DNA of 64,000 nt from Gordonia shandongensis DSM 45094 (GCF_000423025.1 NZ_AUHE01000018.1:1-64000), one strand, 5' to 3'; counted from the first letter of the stretch, positions 8,922 to 18,719 are shown. The notes: generated from the letters alone by a model not told the origin. Numbers and translations are program-made.

Positions 8922-10253
8922 GTGGCTCGCCTTTTCGGCACCGACGGCGTCCGAGGCCGGGCCAACGACCAGCTCACCGCAGAGCTGGCGTTGGCCCTGG
9001 CTTCGGCCGCCGTTCGCGTTCTCGGTGCAGATGCGCATCCGACCCGACCCCGCGTGGTGGTGGGTCGTGACCCCCGGGCCTCGGGGGAACTCCTCGAGGC
9101 CGCCCTGTGCGCCGGACTCGCCGCGGCCGGCGCGGACGCGGTGCGCGTCGGCGTGGTCCCGACGCCCGCGGTCGCATTCCTGACCGCCGACTACGCCGCC
9201 GACTTCGGTGTGATGATCTCCGCATCGCACAACCCCATGCCCGACAACGGCATCAAGTTCTTCGCCCGCGGCGGACACAAACTGCCCGATCACGTGGAAG
9301 ACGCGATCGAGGCCGCGATGGCCGACCCGCAGGAGCGGCCCGTCGGCGCGGCCGTCGGCCGGATCGTCGACGCCACCGACGCCGAGAGCCGCTACCTGGC
9401 ACACCTCGCCGCCGCGGTCCCGACGTCCCTCGACGGGGTGACGCTCGTCGTCGACTGCGCCAACGGCGCGGCGTCGACCGTGGGACCGCACGCCTACGAG
9501 GCGGCGGGCGCCCGCGTGATCCCGATCTTCGCCGAACCCGACGGTCTCAACATCAACGACGGCTGCGGATCGACCCACCTCGGGAAACTTCAGGCCGCCG
9601 TCCTCGAACACGGAGCCGACCTGGGTCTCGCCCACGACGGGGACGCCGACCGCTGCCTGGCGGTCGACTCCACCGGCGCGATCGTCGACGGTGACATGAT
9701 CATGGCGATCCTCGCCCTGGCCATGCACGAGGCGGGCGACCTCACCGACGACGTCCTCGTCGCGACCGTCATGAGCAACCTCGGTCTGCACCTGGCGATG
9801 AAGGCCGCGGGCATCGACGTCCGGGTGACCGGCGTCGGCGACCGCTACGTCCTCGAAGAGCTCCGTTCCGGCGGCTACGCCCTCGGCGGCGAACAGTCCG
9901 GTCACATCGTGGTCCCGGCCTCGGGAACCACGGGCGACGGGGTGCTGACCGGCCTCATGCTCGCCGCGCGGATGGCGCAGACCGGACGCCGGCTCGCCGA
10001 TCTGGCCGCGGTGATGACGGTGCTCCCACAAGAACTCATCAACGTGCCCGTCACCGACAAGCACGCGGTGGCGTCCGCGGGATCCGTGCTCGCCGCGGTC
10101 GCCGAAGCGGAGAGCGAACTCGACGGCACCGGCCGCATCCTGCTGCGTCCGTCGGGCACCGAGCAGCTGGTGCGCGTGATGGTGGAGGCCCCGACGCCCG
10201 AATCGGCGCGCGGTATCGCCGAACGCGTCGCCGCCGTCGTCGCCGACGTCTGA
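8922..10253 (+). CDS. glmM: Phosphoglucosamine mutase
   Basis: The 443-residue enzyme interconverts glucosamine-6-phosphate and glucosamine-1-phosphate on the route to UDP-GlcNAc and peptidoglycan. Visible motifs are the phosphoserine loop [12 protein letters not shown] (Ser102), the metal loop DGDADRC, the sugar-binding GGEQSGH and the phosphate-binding [12 protein letters not shown] near the C-terminus. The start is GTG, 14 bases after rpsI, suggesting co-transcription. glmS, the preceding step of the pathway, lies 2.4 kb downstream. Confidence 0.96.
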   Translation: MARLFGTDGVRGRANDQLTAELALALASAAVRVLGADAHPTRPRVVVGRDPRASGELLEAALCAGLAAAGADAVRVGVVPTPAVAFLTADYAADFGVMISASHNPMPDNGIKFFARGGHKLPDHVEDAIEAAMADPQERPVGAAVGRIVDATDAESRYLAHLAAAVPTSLDGVTLVVDCANGAASTVGPHAYEAAGARVIPIFAEPDGLNINDGCGSTHLGKLQAAVLEHGADLGLAHDGDADRCLAVDSTGAIVDGDMIMAILALAMHEAGDLTDDVLVATVMSNLGLHLAMKAAGIDVRVTGVGDRYVLEELRSGGYALGGEQSGHIVVPASGTTGDGVLTGLMLAARMAQTGRRLADLAAVMTVLPQELINVPVTDKHAVASAGSVLAAVAEAESELDGTGRILLRPSGTEQLVRVMVEAPTPESARGIAERVAAVVADV

Positions 10254-10330
10254 CCCCGACCGAACCGGGAACGCCGAACCGGATCCGGCGTGTCGGGGAA
10301 CCGGATGCGGGCCGCGTGCGTCCAATGGTT

Positions 10331-10660
10331 ATGACGGTGTACTCCACGGAACCGGAGCCGGCGTCGATCAGCATCGACCTCGACGCGGTCGCGACGCTCA
10401 CCCGCCGCCGCGGTGATCTCGCCGCCGCCCTGGGCCGCAGCGCGCGGCTGTTGGCCGACGTCGACGCCGACCGCTGGGTGCACGACGGACCCGCCGCGAG
10501 CGCGGCCGTCCGGACCGGAACCGCACTGGGCGAGCTGGCCTACCGACTGACCGCGTGCGGCGTCCGGGTCGACGCCCTGGTCGCCGACCTGGGGCGCGCG
10601 TCCACCGCATTCGCCGCCGCCGACGGCGACGCGGTGTCGCACCTGCGGGGCGTCCCGTGA
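10331..10660 (+). CDS. Small helical protein, Rv3440c position
   Basis: The product has about 109 residues, is Ala/Asp-rich and mostly helical by composition. It contains ISIDLDAVATLTRRRGDLAAAL near the N-terminus and DRWVHDGPAASAAV in the middle. Size and pattern resemble small type VII-associated proteins (EspC/WXG100-like), but a clear WXG turn is absent, so this is only a suggestion. Alternative starts are ATG 10325 and GTG 10316. It overlaps the next gene by GTGA, and the pair occupies the position of Rv3440c/Rv3439c between glmM and glmS. Confidence 0.6.
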   Translation: MTVYSTEPEPASISIDLDAVATLTRRRGDLAAALGRSARLLADVDADRWVHDGPAASAAVRTGTALGELAYRLTACGVRVDALVADLGRASTAFAAADGDAVSHLRGVP

Positions 10661-11277
10661 GGAGCGATGTGCCGAGCGGGTCCTGCGCCGACCCGTTCGT
10701 GGCGCTCGTGGCCGCGTGCCGAGACCTCGGCCTCACGACGACGACGGACACCGCCGTCCGCGCTCCGCACGCCGGCGTCGACGCATTCGACCTCGCATTG
10801 TTCACCACCGACGCCGACCGGCTGAGTCGGGCCGCCGGCGACCTGACCTCGTGCGAGGACGCCGCCGTCTCGTGCGACGACTGGTCGGGCCGCTCCGGTC
10901 GGTCCGCCCGCGACGTCCTCGACGGGGTCGATCGCCGAGCCGACGATCTCATCGCCGCCGTCGCATCCGGTGCCGCAGTGACGGTCGCGGCCGCCCGCGT
11001 CCTCGTCGACGTCCTCGACCGGCACCGCGGCGTCGTCGAGACCGTGAGCCGGCCGCGGGTGGGCGGCGTCGACCTGGACGCCCTGCCCGCCGCGCTCGCT
11101 GCGGGAGCGGTCGACGTGCACGTCGTGCGAGCCGACGTCCAGGCCCGCCTCGAGTACGCGGCCGCCGCGGGCCGCACCGCGAGCGACGCGATCGCCGATG
11201 CACTCGGCGGCGTCGCCGACGCCTGGCGCAGGTCGGGGGAGTCCGACGGGGAACTCGTCCTCGCCGGACTGCAGTGA
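10657..11277 (+). CDS. Ala-rich hypothetical protein, Rv3439c position
   Basis: GTG at 10657 overlaps the preceding stop. The protein has about 206 residues and is Ala/Asp/Val-rich, with long helical stretches and a DDWSGRSGRSARD turn near residue 75 that recalls the W-x-G bend of ESX-type helical hairpins. No signal peptide or membrane segment is seen. The coupled upstream gene suggests the two act as a pair. A link to type VII secretion is inference from shape only. Confidence 0.55.
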   Translation: MRSDVPSGSCADPFVALVAACRDLGLTTTTDTAVRAPHAGVDAFDLALFTTDADRLSRAAGDLTSCEDAAVSCDDWSGRSGRSARDVLDGVDRRADDLIAAVASGAAVTVAAARVLVDVLDRHRGVVETVSRPRVGGVDLDALPAALAAGAVDVHVVRADVQARLEYAAAAGRTASDAIADALGGVADAWRRSGESDGELVLAGLQ

Positions 11278-11299
11278 CCGACCGACGATGATCGGCGAC

Positions 11300-11359
11300 G
11301 CGAGGACCGGCGACGCGAGGACCGGCGGCGAGAGGACCGGCGACAGGAGGACAGGACCG
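11300..11359. repeat. Four 15-bp tandem repeats forming a ribosome-binding site
   Basis: Units start at 11300, 11315, 11330 and 11345, with consensus GCGAGGACCGGCGAC. The last unit has diverged to AGGAGGACAGGACCG. It supplies both the Shine-Dalgarno sequence and the G of the GTG that starts the 87-codon gene at 11359. Confidence 0.85.
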
Positions 11360-11622
11360 TGAACATCGGGTGGATCGACGCCGTCCACGACCGCGCCGAG
11401 CGTGAATTCGACGCCGCCGAACACAGATTCACCACACGCCTGCGGGAGCTGCGGGAACCGCCGGAAACGGCCGGTCGGCGTTTCGGCCGTCCGCCGCGAC
11501 GCCGACCGGGCGTCGCGGGTGAGGCCGCTCTGCTCGGCCCCGCCTGGGCCGCCCGCCGCCCCGACGGCGACGCGCACCGCACAGGACCCGAGACGCCGGG
11601 CGACCCCCGTGTCATAGGGTGA
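11359..11622 (+). CDS. Small basic hypothetical protein
   Basis: The frame has 87 codons, starting with GTG after AGGAGG (11345-11350). The N-terminal 35 residues are amphipathic and helical (DAVHDRAEREFDAAEHRFTT). The rest is Arg/Pro-rich and low in complexity. It ends five bases before the next gene's start, consistent with an operon. No family is recognised. It could be a real small protein or a chance frame in G+C-rich DNA. Confidence 0.4.
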   Translation: MNIGWIDAVHDRAEREFDAAEHRFTTRLRELREPPETAGRRFGRPPRRRPGVAGEAALLGPAWAARRPDGDAHRTGPETPGDPRVIG

Positions 11623-11626
11623 AGGC

Positions 11627-12598
11627 GTGATCGGGAACAAGACATCGGGAAAGAAGAAGTCCGGCGGCACCGACGCTCCGGCGCCCGAGAAGCTGTGCAA
11701 GGAGCTCGCGCGCCGCGGTCCGTACAAGGTCGACCGCGGGGACCTCGGCATCGTCGGCATGTCCGGTCCCGTCTACGCGCCGCGAACCGGCCGCGACCTC
11801 CCCGCCGTCGCCTTCGGTCACGGCTGGATGCTCGGCAGCGCCCGCTACCGCGACCTGCTGTGGCACCTCGCCTCGTGGGGGATCGTCGTGGCGGCGCCCG
11901 ACGGCAGCCGCGGACCGTTCCCGTCCGACATCGACCTGGGCACCGATCTCAGGGCCGCGTGCACGGTCCTCGGCGGCGTCCGACTCGGCGACGGATCCGT
12001 GACCGTCGATCCCGACCGGATCGGCGTGGCCGGACACGCTTTCGGGGCGGCGGCCGCCGTCCGCGCCGCCTCGACCGAGATCCTCCTCGGCCGGCCGCCG
12101 GTGACGGTCCGGGCGCTCGCCGCGCTGTTCCCCGCGCCGACCACCGCCGACCTGTACCCGGCGGCGACCACGGTCACCGCGCCCTCCCTGGTGCTCAGCG
12201 GCGCCGCCCACCTGGCCTCGTTGACCGGCAACGCCCTCGACCTCGCCGAGAACCTCGCCGCCGGTGCCGACCCCGACGCCGAGAGTGTGGTGTTGCGCAC
12301 ACTCGTCGCGAGCACGGCGGCCGACCTCGTGGAGCGGCCGTCCCTGCGATCGCTCGTCGGGATCAACGGTGCCGACAAGGCCACCCACCGCGCCGTGCGC
12401 GCCCAGCTCACCGGTTTCTTCCTGCACCGTCTCGCCGGCGACGAACGGTATGCGGCGTTCTCCGATCTGGACGTGACGGCCGGCGACGCCGTCGCCGTCG
12501 ACGTCCCGACCGCACAGCGACCGCGGCTCGACGCGATGTCGCAGCTGCTGGGCTCCAAGGAGCCCTCACCCAAGCAGGAGACCGTCACGCCTTCGTGA
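11627..12598 (+). CDS. Alpha/beta-hydrolase-fold protein lacking the usual nucleophile
   Basis: The product has 323 residues and stands at the Rv3438 position upstream of glmS. Alpha/beta-hydrolase signs are the strand and oxyanion region AVAFGHGWMLGSARYRDLLW (about 62-81) and the elbow IGVAGHAFGAAAAVRAA (about 132-148). At the elbow, the expected Gly-His-Ser-x-Gly reads Gly-His-Ala-Phe-Gly, so the catalytic Ser is absent. The N-terminal 20 residues are Lys/Gly-rich. A non-catalytic or altered role is inferred. Confidence 0.65.
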   Translation: MIGNKTSGKKKSGGTDAPAPEKLCKELARRGPYKVDRGDLGIVGMSGPVYAPRTGRDLPAVAFGHGWMLGSARYRDLLWHLASWGIVVAAPDGSRGPFPSDIDLGTDLRAACTVLGGVRLGDGSVTVDPDRIGVAGHAFGAAAAVRAASTEILLGRPPVTVRALAALFPAPTTADLYPAATTVTAPSLVLSGAAHLASLTGNALDLAENLAAGADPDAESVVLRTLVASTAADLVERPSLRSLVGINGADKATHRAVRAQLTGFFLHRLAGDERYAAFSDLDVTAGDAVAVDVPTAQRPRLDAMSQLLGSKEPSPKQETVTPS

Positions 12599-12635
12599 AC
12601 CGGCGGCCGCCGACTGGACGGTATTCTTGGTTCCC

Positions 12636-14498
12636 ATGTGTGGAATCGTGGGATACGTGGGCAAGCGCGACGCGCTCGACATCGTCGTCGAGGCCCTCCG
12701 CCGGATGGAGTACCGAGGCTACGACTCCGCGGGCGTCGCGATCCTGGACGGTGCCGGCGGGCTCGCGGTCGAGAAGAAGGCCGGACGGCTGGAGAACCTC
12801 GACAAGCAGCTCGCCGAAGTCGGCCGCGACGCACTGAGCGGCACCACCGGGATGGGACACACCCGGTGGGCGACCCACGGCCAGCCGACCGACCGGAACG
12901 CGCACCCCCAGGTGAGCGCCGACCGTCGGATCGCGGTGGTCCACAACGGCATCATCGAGAACTACGCACCGCTGCGCACCGAGTTGGAGGACGCGGGCGT
13001 GGAGTTCGCCTCCGACACCGACACCGAGACCGCGGTGCACCTGCTGGAACGCGAGTACGCGGCCGGTGATCACGCCGGCGACTTCGTGGGCTCCGCGTAC
13101 GCCGCCCTGCGCCGCCTCGAGGGCGCCTTCACCCTGGTGTTCACCCACGCCGACCATCCGGGCACCATCGTGGCCGCCCGCCGGTCGACGCCGCTGGTGG
13201 TCGGTGTCGGCGACGGCGAGATGTTCGTGGCGTCCGACGTCACGGCCTTCATCGAGCACACCCGCAACGCCATCGAACTCGGCCAGGACGAGGTGGTCGT
13301 CATCACCGCCGACAGCCATGAGATCACCGATTTCGACGGGAACCCCACCGGCGGGACGGCCTTCCACATCGACTGGGACCTCGCGGCCGCCGAGAAGGGC
13401 GGCTACGACTACTTCATGCTCAAGGAGATCGCCGAGCAGCCCGAATCGCTCGCGAACACCCTCCTCGGCCACCTCCAGGACGGCCGCATCGTCCTCGACG
13501 AGCAGCGGCTGTCCGATCAGGACCTGCGGGACGTCGACAAGGTGTTCGTGGTGGCGTGCGGGACGGCGTACCACGCGGGGATGATCGCGAAGTACGCCAT
13601 CGAGCACTGGACGCGACTGCCCGTGGAAGTGGAGTTGGCCAGCGAGTTCCGGTACCGGGACCCGGTGCTCGACCGGTCCACGCTCGTCGTGGCGATCAGC
13701 CAGTCGGGCGAGACGGCCGACACCCTCGAGGCGGTGCGTCACGCCAAAGACCAGAAGGCCCGCGTCCTGGCGATCTGCAACACCAACGGCGCGCAGATCC
13801 CGCGCGAATCGGACGCCGTCCTCTACACCCATGCGGGCCCCGAGATCGGCGTCGCGTCCACCAAGTGCTTCCTGGCGCAGATCGCGGCCGCGTACATGGT
13901 CGGGTTGGCCCTCGCGCAGGCGGTCGGCACCAAGTACGCCGACGAGGTGACCCGCGAGTTCGAGGCGCTCGAACAGATCCCGGCGGCCGTGGAGACCGTT
14001 CTGGAGCAGATGGAACCGGTGCGCGACCTGGCCCGCTCCCTCGCCGACTCCGACACCGTCCTGTTCCTGGGGCGGCACGTCGGTTACCCCGTGGCGCTCG
14101 AGGGTGCGCTGAAGCTCAAGGAGCTCGCCTACATCCATGCGGAGGGTTTCGCGGCCGGCGAGCTCAAGCACGGTCCCATCGCGCTCATCGAGGACGGCCT
14201 GCCGGTGATCGTCGTGATGCCGTCGCCCGACGGCCGCGCACTGCTGCACTCCAAGATGATCAGCAACATCCGGGAGATCCAGGCGCGCGGCGCTCGGACG
14301 ATCGTGCTCGCCGAGCCGACCGACGCGGCGGCCGCCCAGGTGGCCGACCATCTGATCCCGATTCCGCACACGCCGACGCTCCTGCAGCCGCTGGTGTCGA
14401 CGGTGCCCCTGCAGGTGTTCGCGGCGACGGTCGCGCAGACCCGCGGATACGACGTCGACAAGCCCCGCAACCTCGCCAAATCCGTCACCGTCGAGTGA
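12636..14498 (+). CDS. glmS: Glutamine--fructose-6-phosphate aminotransferase
   Basis: The 620-residue enzyme makes glucosamine-6-phosphate from fructose-6-phosphate and glutamine, the first step to UDP-GlcNAc. ATG 12636 is fixed because MCGIVGYVG puts the catalytic Cys second, to be exposed when Met is removed. The glutaminase domain (to about 240) has HTRWATHG and HNGIIENY. Two SIS sugar-isomerase domains follow (ACGTAYHAG, SQSGETADT, LKELAYIHAEG), and the C-terminus is DKPRNLAKSVTVE. A -10-like TATTCT at 12622-12627 leaves almost no leader, so the mRNA may be leaderless. Confidence 0.97.
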   Translation: MCGIVGYVGKRDALDIVVEALRRMEYRGYDSAGVAILDGAGGLAVEKKAGRLENLDKQLAEVGRDALSGTTGMGHTRWATHGQPTDRNAHPQVSADRRIAVVHNGIIENYAPLRTELEDAGVEFASDTDTETAVHLLEREYAAGDHAGDFVGSAYAALRRLEGAFTLVFTHADHPGTIVAARRSTPLVVGVGDGEMFVASDVTAFIEHTRNAIELGQDEVVVITADSHEITDFDGNPTGGTAFHIDWDLAAAEKGGYDYFMLKEIAEQPESLANTLLGHLQDGRIVLDEQRLSDQDLRDVDKVFVVACGTAYHAGMIAKYAIEHWTRLPVEVELASEFRYRDPVLDRSTLVVAISQSGETADTLEAVRHAKDQKARVLAICNTNGAQIPRESDAVLYTHAGPEIGVASTKCFLAQIAAAYMVGLALAQAVGTKYADEVTREFEALEQIPAAVETVLEQMEPVRDLARSLADSDTVLFLGRHVGYPVALEGALKLKELAYIHAEGFAAGELKHGPIALIEDGLPVIVVMPSPDGRALLHSKMISNIREIQARGARTIVLAEPTDAAAAQVADHLIPIPHTPTLLQPLVSTVPLQVFAATVAQTRGYDVDKPRNLAKSVTVE

Positions 14499-14517
14499 CG
14501 GCGGGAGCAGTACGTCC

Positions 14518-15945
14518 GTGATCGGGTTCCACACCGCCGCGCAGATCCGGGCCGCCGAGGAGGCGACCGGGGAGCTGTTGACCGGCGGCGTCCTGATGTC
14601 GCGGGCCGCGCGAGCCGTCGCGATCACCGTGCTCGGCGAACTGCGAACGCGGTGCGGCGGGACGTACGGTCGGCGGGTGCTGCTGGTGGTCGGCGCCGGA
14701 AACAACGGCGGCGACGCCCTGTATGCGGGCGCGGTGCTCCGCCGGCGCGGGGTGGCGGTCGACGCGCTGCTGCTGTCGCCGGAGAGGACCCACACCGGCG
14801 GGCTCGCCGCGTTCCGGCGCGCGGGCGGCCGGATCGTCGAGCGGGTGCCCGCAGACCTCGACGTGGCCGTCGACGCGGTCGTCGGGCTCGGCGGCCGCGG
14901 ACCGCTGCGCCCGCCCGCCGCCGACGTCTTCGACGCCGTCGCCGCCACCGGGGCCGCCGTGATCGCCGTCGACCTGCCGTCGGGCATCGACCCCGACACG
15001 GGTGTGGTGCATCGACCGTCGGTGACCGCGGATGTGTCGGTGACCTTCGGGGCGCGTCGCATCGCGCACCTCACGGCCGCCCCGGCGTGCGGTCGCACGG
15101 TGGTCGCCGACATCGGGATCAGTCCCGGAGCCCCGGCGGTCACCGCGCCGGACGACGCGGAGGTCGCCGACTGGTGGCCGGTGCCGGGGCCACGGGACGA
15201 CAAGTACAGCCAGGGCGTGACCGGTGTGGTCGCCGGCTCCGCGACGTATCCGGGGGCGGCGGTGCTGGCGACCTCGGCGTGCGTGGCGGCGACCTCCGGA
15301 ATGACCCGTTATGTGGGGACGGCGGCGGCCGAGGTGCTGGCCGTCTGCCCCGAAGTGGTCGCCACGGAGCGGCTCGCCGACGCGGGACGGGTGCAGGCGT
15401 GGGCGGTGGGCCCGGGAATCGGGACCGGACCGGAGGCCGCCGAGACCGTCGCCGCGGTCCTGGCCTCCGACGTCCCGGTCCTCCTCGACGCCGACGCCCT
15501 CACCGTCCTGGCCCGGACCCCGGGCCTGCTGACCGGCCGGACGGCGCCGACCCTCCTGACGCCGCATGCCGGCGAGTTCGCCCGCCTGGCCGGTGCGGCA
15601 CCCGACGACGACCGGGTCGACGCCGTGCGCTCGCTCGCCGCGCGCCTCGGGGCGACGGTCCTGCTCAAGGGGCGGGTGACGCTGGTCGCCGACCCCGGCG
15701 GCGAGGTCAGCGGGAACGATGCGGGCGCATCGTGGGCCGCCACTGCGGGGGCCGGCGACGTGCTCACCGGGATCGCGGGCGCGCTGCTGGCGGCAGGGCT
15801 GCCGGCCCGCCGAGCCGGGGTCGCGGCCGCCCGCGTCCACGCCGCGGCGGCCGTCGCGGCGAGCGGTGGGGCGCCGATCGGGGCGAGCGCATTGCGCGAC
15901 GGGATCGCGCCGGTGCTCCGGACCTTCGCGGGTTTGCGAGAATAG
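14518..15945 (+). CDS. nnr: Bifunctional NAD(P)HX epimerase/dehydratase
   Basis: The 475-residue fusion repairs hydrated NADH/NADPH. The N-terminal epimerase domain (about 1-215) has GAGNNGGDALYAG and DLPSGIDPDTG. The C-terminal ADP/ATP-dependent dehydratase (ribokinase-like, about 220-475) has LLTPHAGEFARL, VLLKGRVTLVADPGG and the terminal TAGAGDVLTGIAGALLA with its catalytic Asp. It starts with GTG 20 bases after glmS and is followed five bases later by alr. This is the usual actinobacterial neighbourhood. Confidence 0.93.
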   Translation: MIGFHTAAQIRAAEEATGELLTGGVLMSRAARAVAITVLGELRTRCGGTYGRRVLLVVGAGNNGGDALYAGAVLRRRGVAVDALLLSPERTHTGGLAAFRRAGGRIVERVPADLDVAVDAVVGLGGRGPLRPPAADVFDAVAATGAAVIAVDLPSGIDPDTGVVHRPSVTADVSVTFGARRIAHLTAAPACGRTVVADIGISPGAPAVTAPDDAEVADWWPVPGPRDDKYSQGVTGVVAGSATYPGAAVLATSACVAATSGMTRYVGTAAAEVLAVCPEVVATERLADAGRVQAWAVGPGIGTGPEAAETVAAVLASDVPVLLDADALTVLARTPGLLTGRTAPTLLTPHAGEFARLAGAAPDDDRVDAVRSLAARLGATVLLKGRVTLVADPGGEVSGNDAGASWAATAGAGDVLTGIAGALLAAGLPARRAGVAAARVHAAAAVAASGGAPIGASALRDGIAPVLRTFAGLRE

Positions 15946-15950
15946 ATCCG

Positions 15951-17105
15951 ATGGACTCGCATGCAAACCTCTACGCCACCGTCGATCTCGGCGCCGTCGC
16001 CCACAACGTGGGCGTGCTCCGCGAACGATCGGGCGCCGACGTCATCGCGGTGGTGAAGGCCGACGGCTACAGCCACGGCGCCGTCCCGGTGGCCCGCGCG
16101 GCCCTGGCCGCGGGGGCGTCGGCGATCGGTACGGCGACGATCGGCGAGGCCCGCGCGCTGCGTGCGGCCGGCATCGACTCCCACATCACGGCGTGGCTGC
16201 ACACGGGGGCGTCCGACTTCGCGGCGGCGATCGCCGACGACATCGACATCGCCGTCTCCAGTCCCCACCACCTCGACCTGGTGCTCGCCGCCGCCCGTTC
16301 GCTGGGGCGCCCCGCGACCGTGACGGTGAAGGTCGACACCGGGCTCGGACGCAGCGGGGTGGGCCCGGACGACTGGGAGGCCGCCGTCGCGACCGTCGCG
16401 GCGGGCGTCGCCGAGGGGGCGTTCACCCTGCACGGCGTGATGTGCCATCTGGCGTTCGGCGACGAACCCGACCATCCGATGAACGACCGGCAGGCGCAGC
16501 GGCTCGACGAGGCCGTCGCCGACCTGCGGCGGCACGGGGCGCCGCCGCGGATCGTGCACATGGCGAATTCGCCCGCCGCGCTGGCCCGACCGGATCTGGC
16601 GCGCGACGCCGTCCGACCCGGGCTCGCGGTGTACGGATACTCGCCGATCCCGTCGATGGGCGATTTCGGGTTGCGGCGCGCGATGACTCTCGAAGCGCGG
16701 ATCGCACTGGTCAAACGGGTCTCGGCCGGTCAAGGCGTGTCGTACAACCACACCTGGTCGGCTGCGCGCGACACCGTCCTCGGCGTGGTCCCCGCCGGCT
16801 ACGCGGACGGTGTCCCGCGGCAACTGTCGGGACGCTTCTCGGTGCACGTGAACGGGCGACTGTTCCCCAGCGTCGGACGAGTGTGCATGGATCAGTTCGT
16901 GATCGACCTCGGGCCGGACGGCGGCGGCGTCGCCGAGGACGACCGGGTGGTGCTGTTCGGTCCGGAGTCCGCCGGGACCGGCGACCGAGTGCCGACGGCC
17001 ACCGACTGGGCCGACACCGTCGGGACCATCGACTACGAGATCATCTCGCGCGTCGGCTCCCGGGCCGTCCGCCGCTATGTCAACGACCCGGAGGCCCTGG
17101 GATGA
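15951..17105 (+). CDS. alr: Alanine racemase
   Basis: The 384-residue PLP enzyme converts L-Ala to D-Ala for peptidoglycan. VVKADGYSHG holds the PLP lysine (Lys36). The second catalytic residue is in VSYNHTW, near residue 265. The C-terminal domain has VGRVCMDQFVIDLG. ATG 15951 is six bases after nnr. Its stop overlaps the start of the alpha/beta hydrolase gene (ATGA), so the block is probably co-transcribed. Confidence 0.95.
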   Translation: MDSHANLYATVDLGAVAHNVGVLRERSGADVIAVVKADGYSHGAVPVARAALAAGASAIGTATIGEARALRAAGIDSHITAWLHTGASDFAAAIADDIDIAVSSPHHLDLVLAAARSLGRPATVTVKVDTGLGRSGVGPDDWEAAVATVAAGVAEGAFTLHGVMCHLAFGDEPDHPMNDRQAQRLDEAVADLRRHGAPPRIVHMANSPAALARPDLARDAVRPGLAVYGYSPIPSMGDFGLRRAMTLEARIALVKRVSAGQGVSYNHTWSAARDTVLGVVPAGYADGVPRQLSGRFSVHVNGRLFPSVGRVCMDQFVIDLGPDGGGVAEDDRVVLFGPESAGTGDRVPTATDWADTVGTIDYEIISRVGSRAVRRYVNDPEALG

Positions 17106-18262
17106 GCCCGGGGGACGGGATGAACCCGGACCGGCGTCGTCGGGCGGCGTGGCGGTCGGGACTCTCACAGGCCGGAGCCCTGGGCGCCGAGGCGGCAGGC
17201 GGTGCGTTCCGTCGGCGTCGGCGCACCGACCAGCGCGTCGACCCCAACGAGGGCGTCGACTTCACGGCGATCTATCGGGACGAATCGGCCACTGTGACCG
17301 CCGACGACGGCGTCGCCCTGGCCGTGCGCTCGGTGGTGACCGGCGGCTCGGGCGATCCGGCCCGCCCGTGGGGGCGTTCGGCGACCCCGGAGCTGACCGT
17401 CGTCTTCGTCCACGGCTTCACCTTGCGGATGGCGTCCTGGCACTTCCAGCGTTTCGGGTTGGCCCGCCGCTGGTCCGACCGGGCGATCAAGATGGTGTTC
17501 TACGATCAGCGCGGTCACGGCGCCAGTGGTCGTGCGTCGGCCCAGACGTCGACGATGGCCCAGTTGGGCGACGATCTGGCGGCGGTGATCCGCGCGATGG
17601 CCCCCACGGGGCCGGTCGTGCTGGTGGGGCACTCGATGGGCGGGATGTCGATCATGTCGCTGGCCCGACGACATCCGGACCTGTTCGCGCACCGCGGCCG
17701 CATCGCCGGGGTCGCGTTGATCTCGACGGCGGCCCGCGGCATCACCGAGGCCGGTCTGGGGGAGGGGCTCAACAATCCGATCGTCGACGCCCTCCGCGTC
17801 TCGGTGCGCTACATCCCGCGGGCGGTGCAGGCCGGCCGCGGTGTGACGCGTCGCGCGGTGCAGCCGGTGCTGATCGCGGCGAGCTTCGGACACGGCCATT
17901 ACAGTCCGGTCCTCGGACGGGCGGTGGAGTCGATGATCCAGAACACCCGGATCGACACGATGGTGAACTTCCTGCATGTGCTGGAGAGCCATGACGAGGC
18001 GACGGCGCTCCCGTCGATCGCGCAGGTCCCCACCGTCGTCTGCTGCGGGACGCAGGACCGGTTGACGCCGCTGCCGAACTCGCTGAACATGTACGCCCAG
18101 CTGGGTGACGATTCGCGTCTGGTGATCGGCGAGGACTGCGGACACATGTTGCAGATGGAGGCCCCCGACCTGGTGAACAATGCGATCGACGATGTGGTGG
18201 CGCGTTCGCGACTGGCCCTCGGTCGCCCGGTGATGCCGTGGAGGCGGGCCGACGATGCCTGA
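17102..18262 (+). CDS. Alpha/beta hydrolase
   Basis: The 386-residue protein has a complete hydrolase core: oxyanion region VFVHGFTLRMASWHFQR, DQRGHGASGR, nucleophile elbow VGHSMGGMS, acid region CCGTQDRLTPL and the late His in GEDCGHMLQME. The first 40 residues are basic (RRRR clusters) and may contact the membrane. ATG 17102 overlaps the alr stop. ATG 17120 is an alternative. It sits between alr and tsaE, as in other Mycobacteriales. The substrate cannot be predicted. Confidence 0.85.
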   Translation: MSPGDGMNPDRRRRAAWRSGLSQAGALGAEAAGGAFRRRRRTDQRVDPNEGVDFTAIYRDESATVTADDGVALAVRSVVTGGSGDPARPWGRSATPELTVVFVHGFTLRMASWHFQRFGLARRWSDRAIKMVFYDQRGHGASGRASAQTSTMAQLGDDLAAVIRAMAPTGPVVLVGHSMGGMSIMSLARRHPDLFAHRGRIAGVALISTAARGITEAGLGEGLNNPIVDALRVSVRYIPRAVQAGRGVTRRAVQPVLIAASFGHGHYSPVLGRAVESMIQNTRIDTMVNFLHVLESHDEATALPSIAQVPTVVCCGTQDRLTPLPNSLNMYAQLGDDSRLVIGEDCGHMLQMEAPDLVNNAIDDVVARSRLALGRPVMPWRRADDA

Positions 18263-18719
18263 CGTGCACCGCACACGCGGCGAGGCCGGGTCCCGCGTCC
18301 TGCCCGAGGTGGCCGACACCGAGGCCCTCGGCCGGCATCTCGCCGACTGTCTGGGGCCCGGCGACCTGGTGATCCTCGACGGTCCGCTCGGCGCGGGCAA
18401 GACGGCGCTCACCCGCGGTATCGCCGACGGTCTCGGCGTCGCGGGCCGGGTGTCGTCACCGACGTTCATCATCGCGCGCCAGCATGCGCCGGGCGGCGAC
18501 GGACGGCCGGGTCTGGTCCACGTGGACGCCTACCGGCTCGGCGGTCTGGACGACCTCGACGCGCTCGACCTCGACACCGATCTCGACGACAGCGTGGTGG
18601 TGGTCGAATGGGGCGAAGGCGTCGTGGAACGGCTCGTCGACGAGTATCTGCTGGTCCGACTGCGCCGCGACGACGAGACCGAGACGAGGCGTGCGACGTG
18701 GGAGTGGGTGAGCAGATGA
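18255..18719 (+). CDS. tsaE: tRNA t6A synthesis ATPase TsaE
   Basis: The 154-residue ATPase acts with TsaB and TsaD to make threonylcarbamoyl-adenosine at position 37 of ANN-decoding tRNAs. Walker A is GPLGAGKTALTRG, with switch region SSPTFIIAR and the conserved HVDAYRLGG and VVVVEWGEG. It overlaps the hydrolase gene by eight bases and tsaB by ATGA, so tsaE-tsaB-rimI-tsaD form one tightly coupled operon. Confidence 0.94.
   Translation: MPDVHRTRGEAGSRVLPEVADTEALGRHLADCLGPGDLVILDGPLGAGKTALTRGIADGLGVAGRVSSPTFIIARQHAPGGDGRPGLVHVDAYRLGGLDDLDALDLDTDLDDSVVVVEWGEGVVERLVDEYLLVRLRRDDETETRRATWEWVSR

Noticed and set aside
12585..15203. 872-codon minus-strand frame opposite glmS and nnr
   Set aside because: No recognisable domain; both plus-strand genes are highly conserved enzymes.
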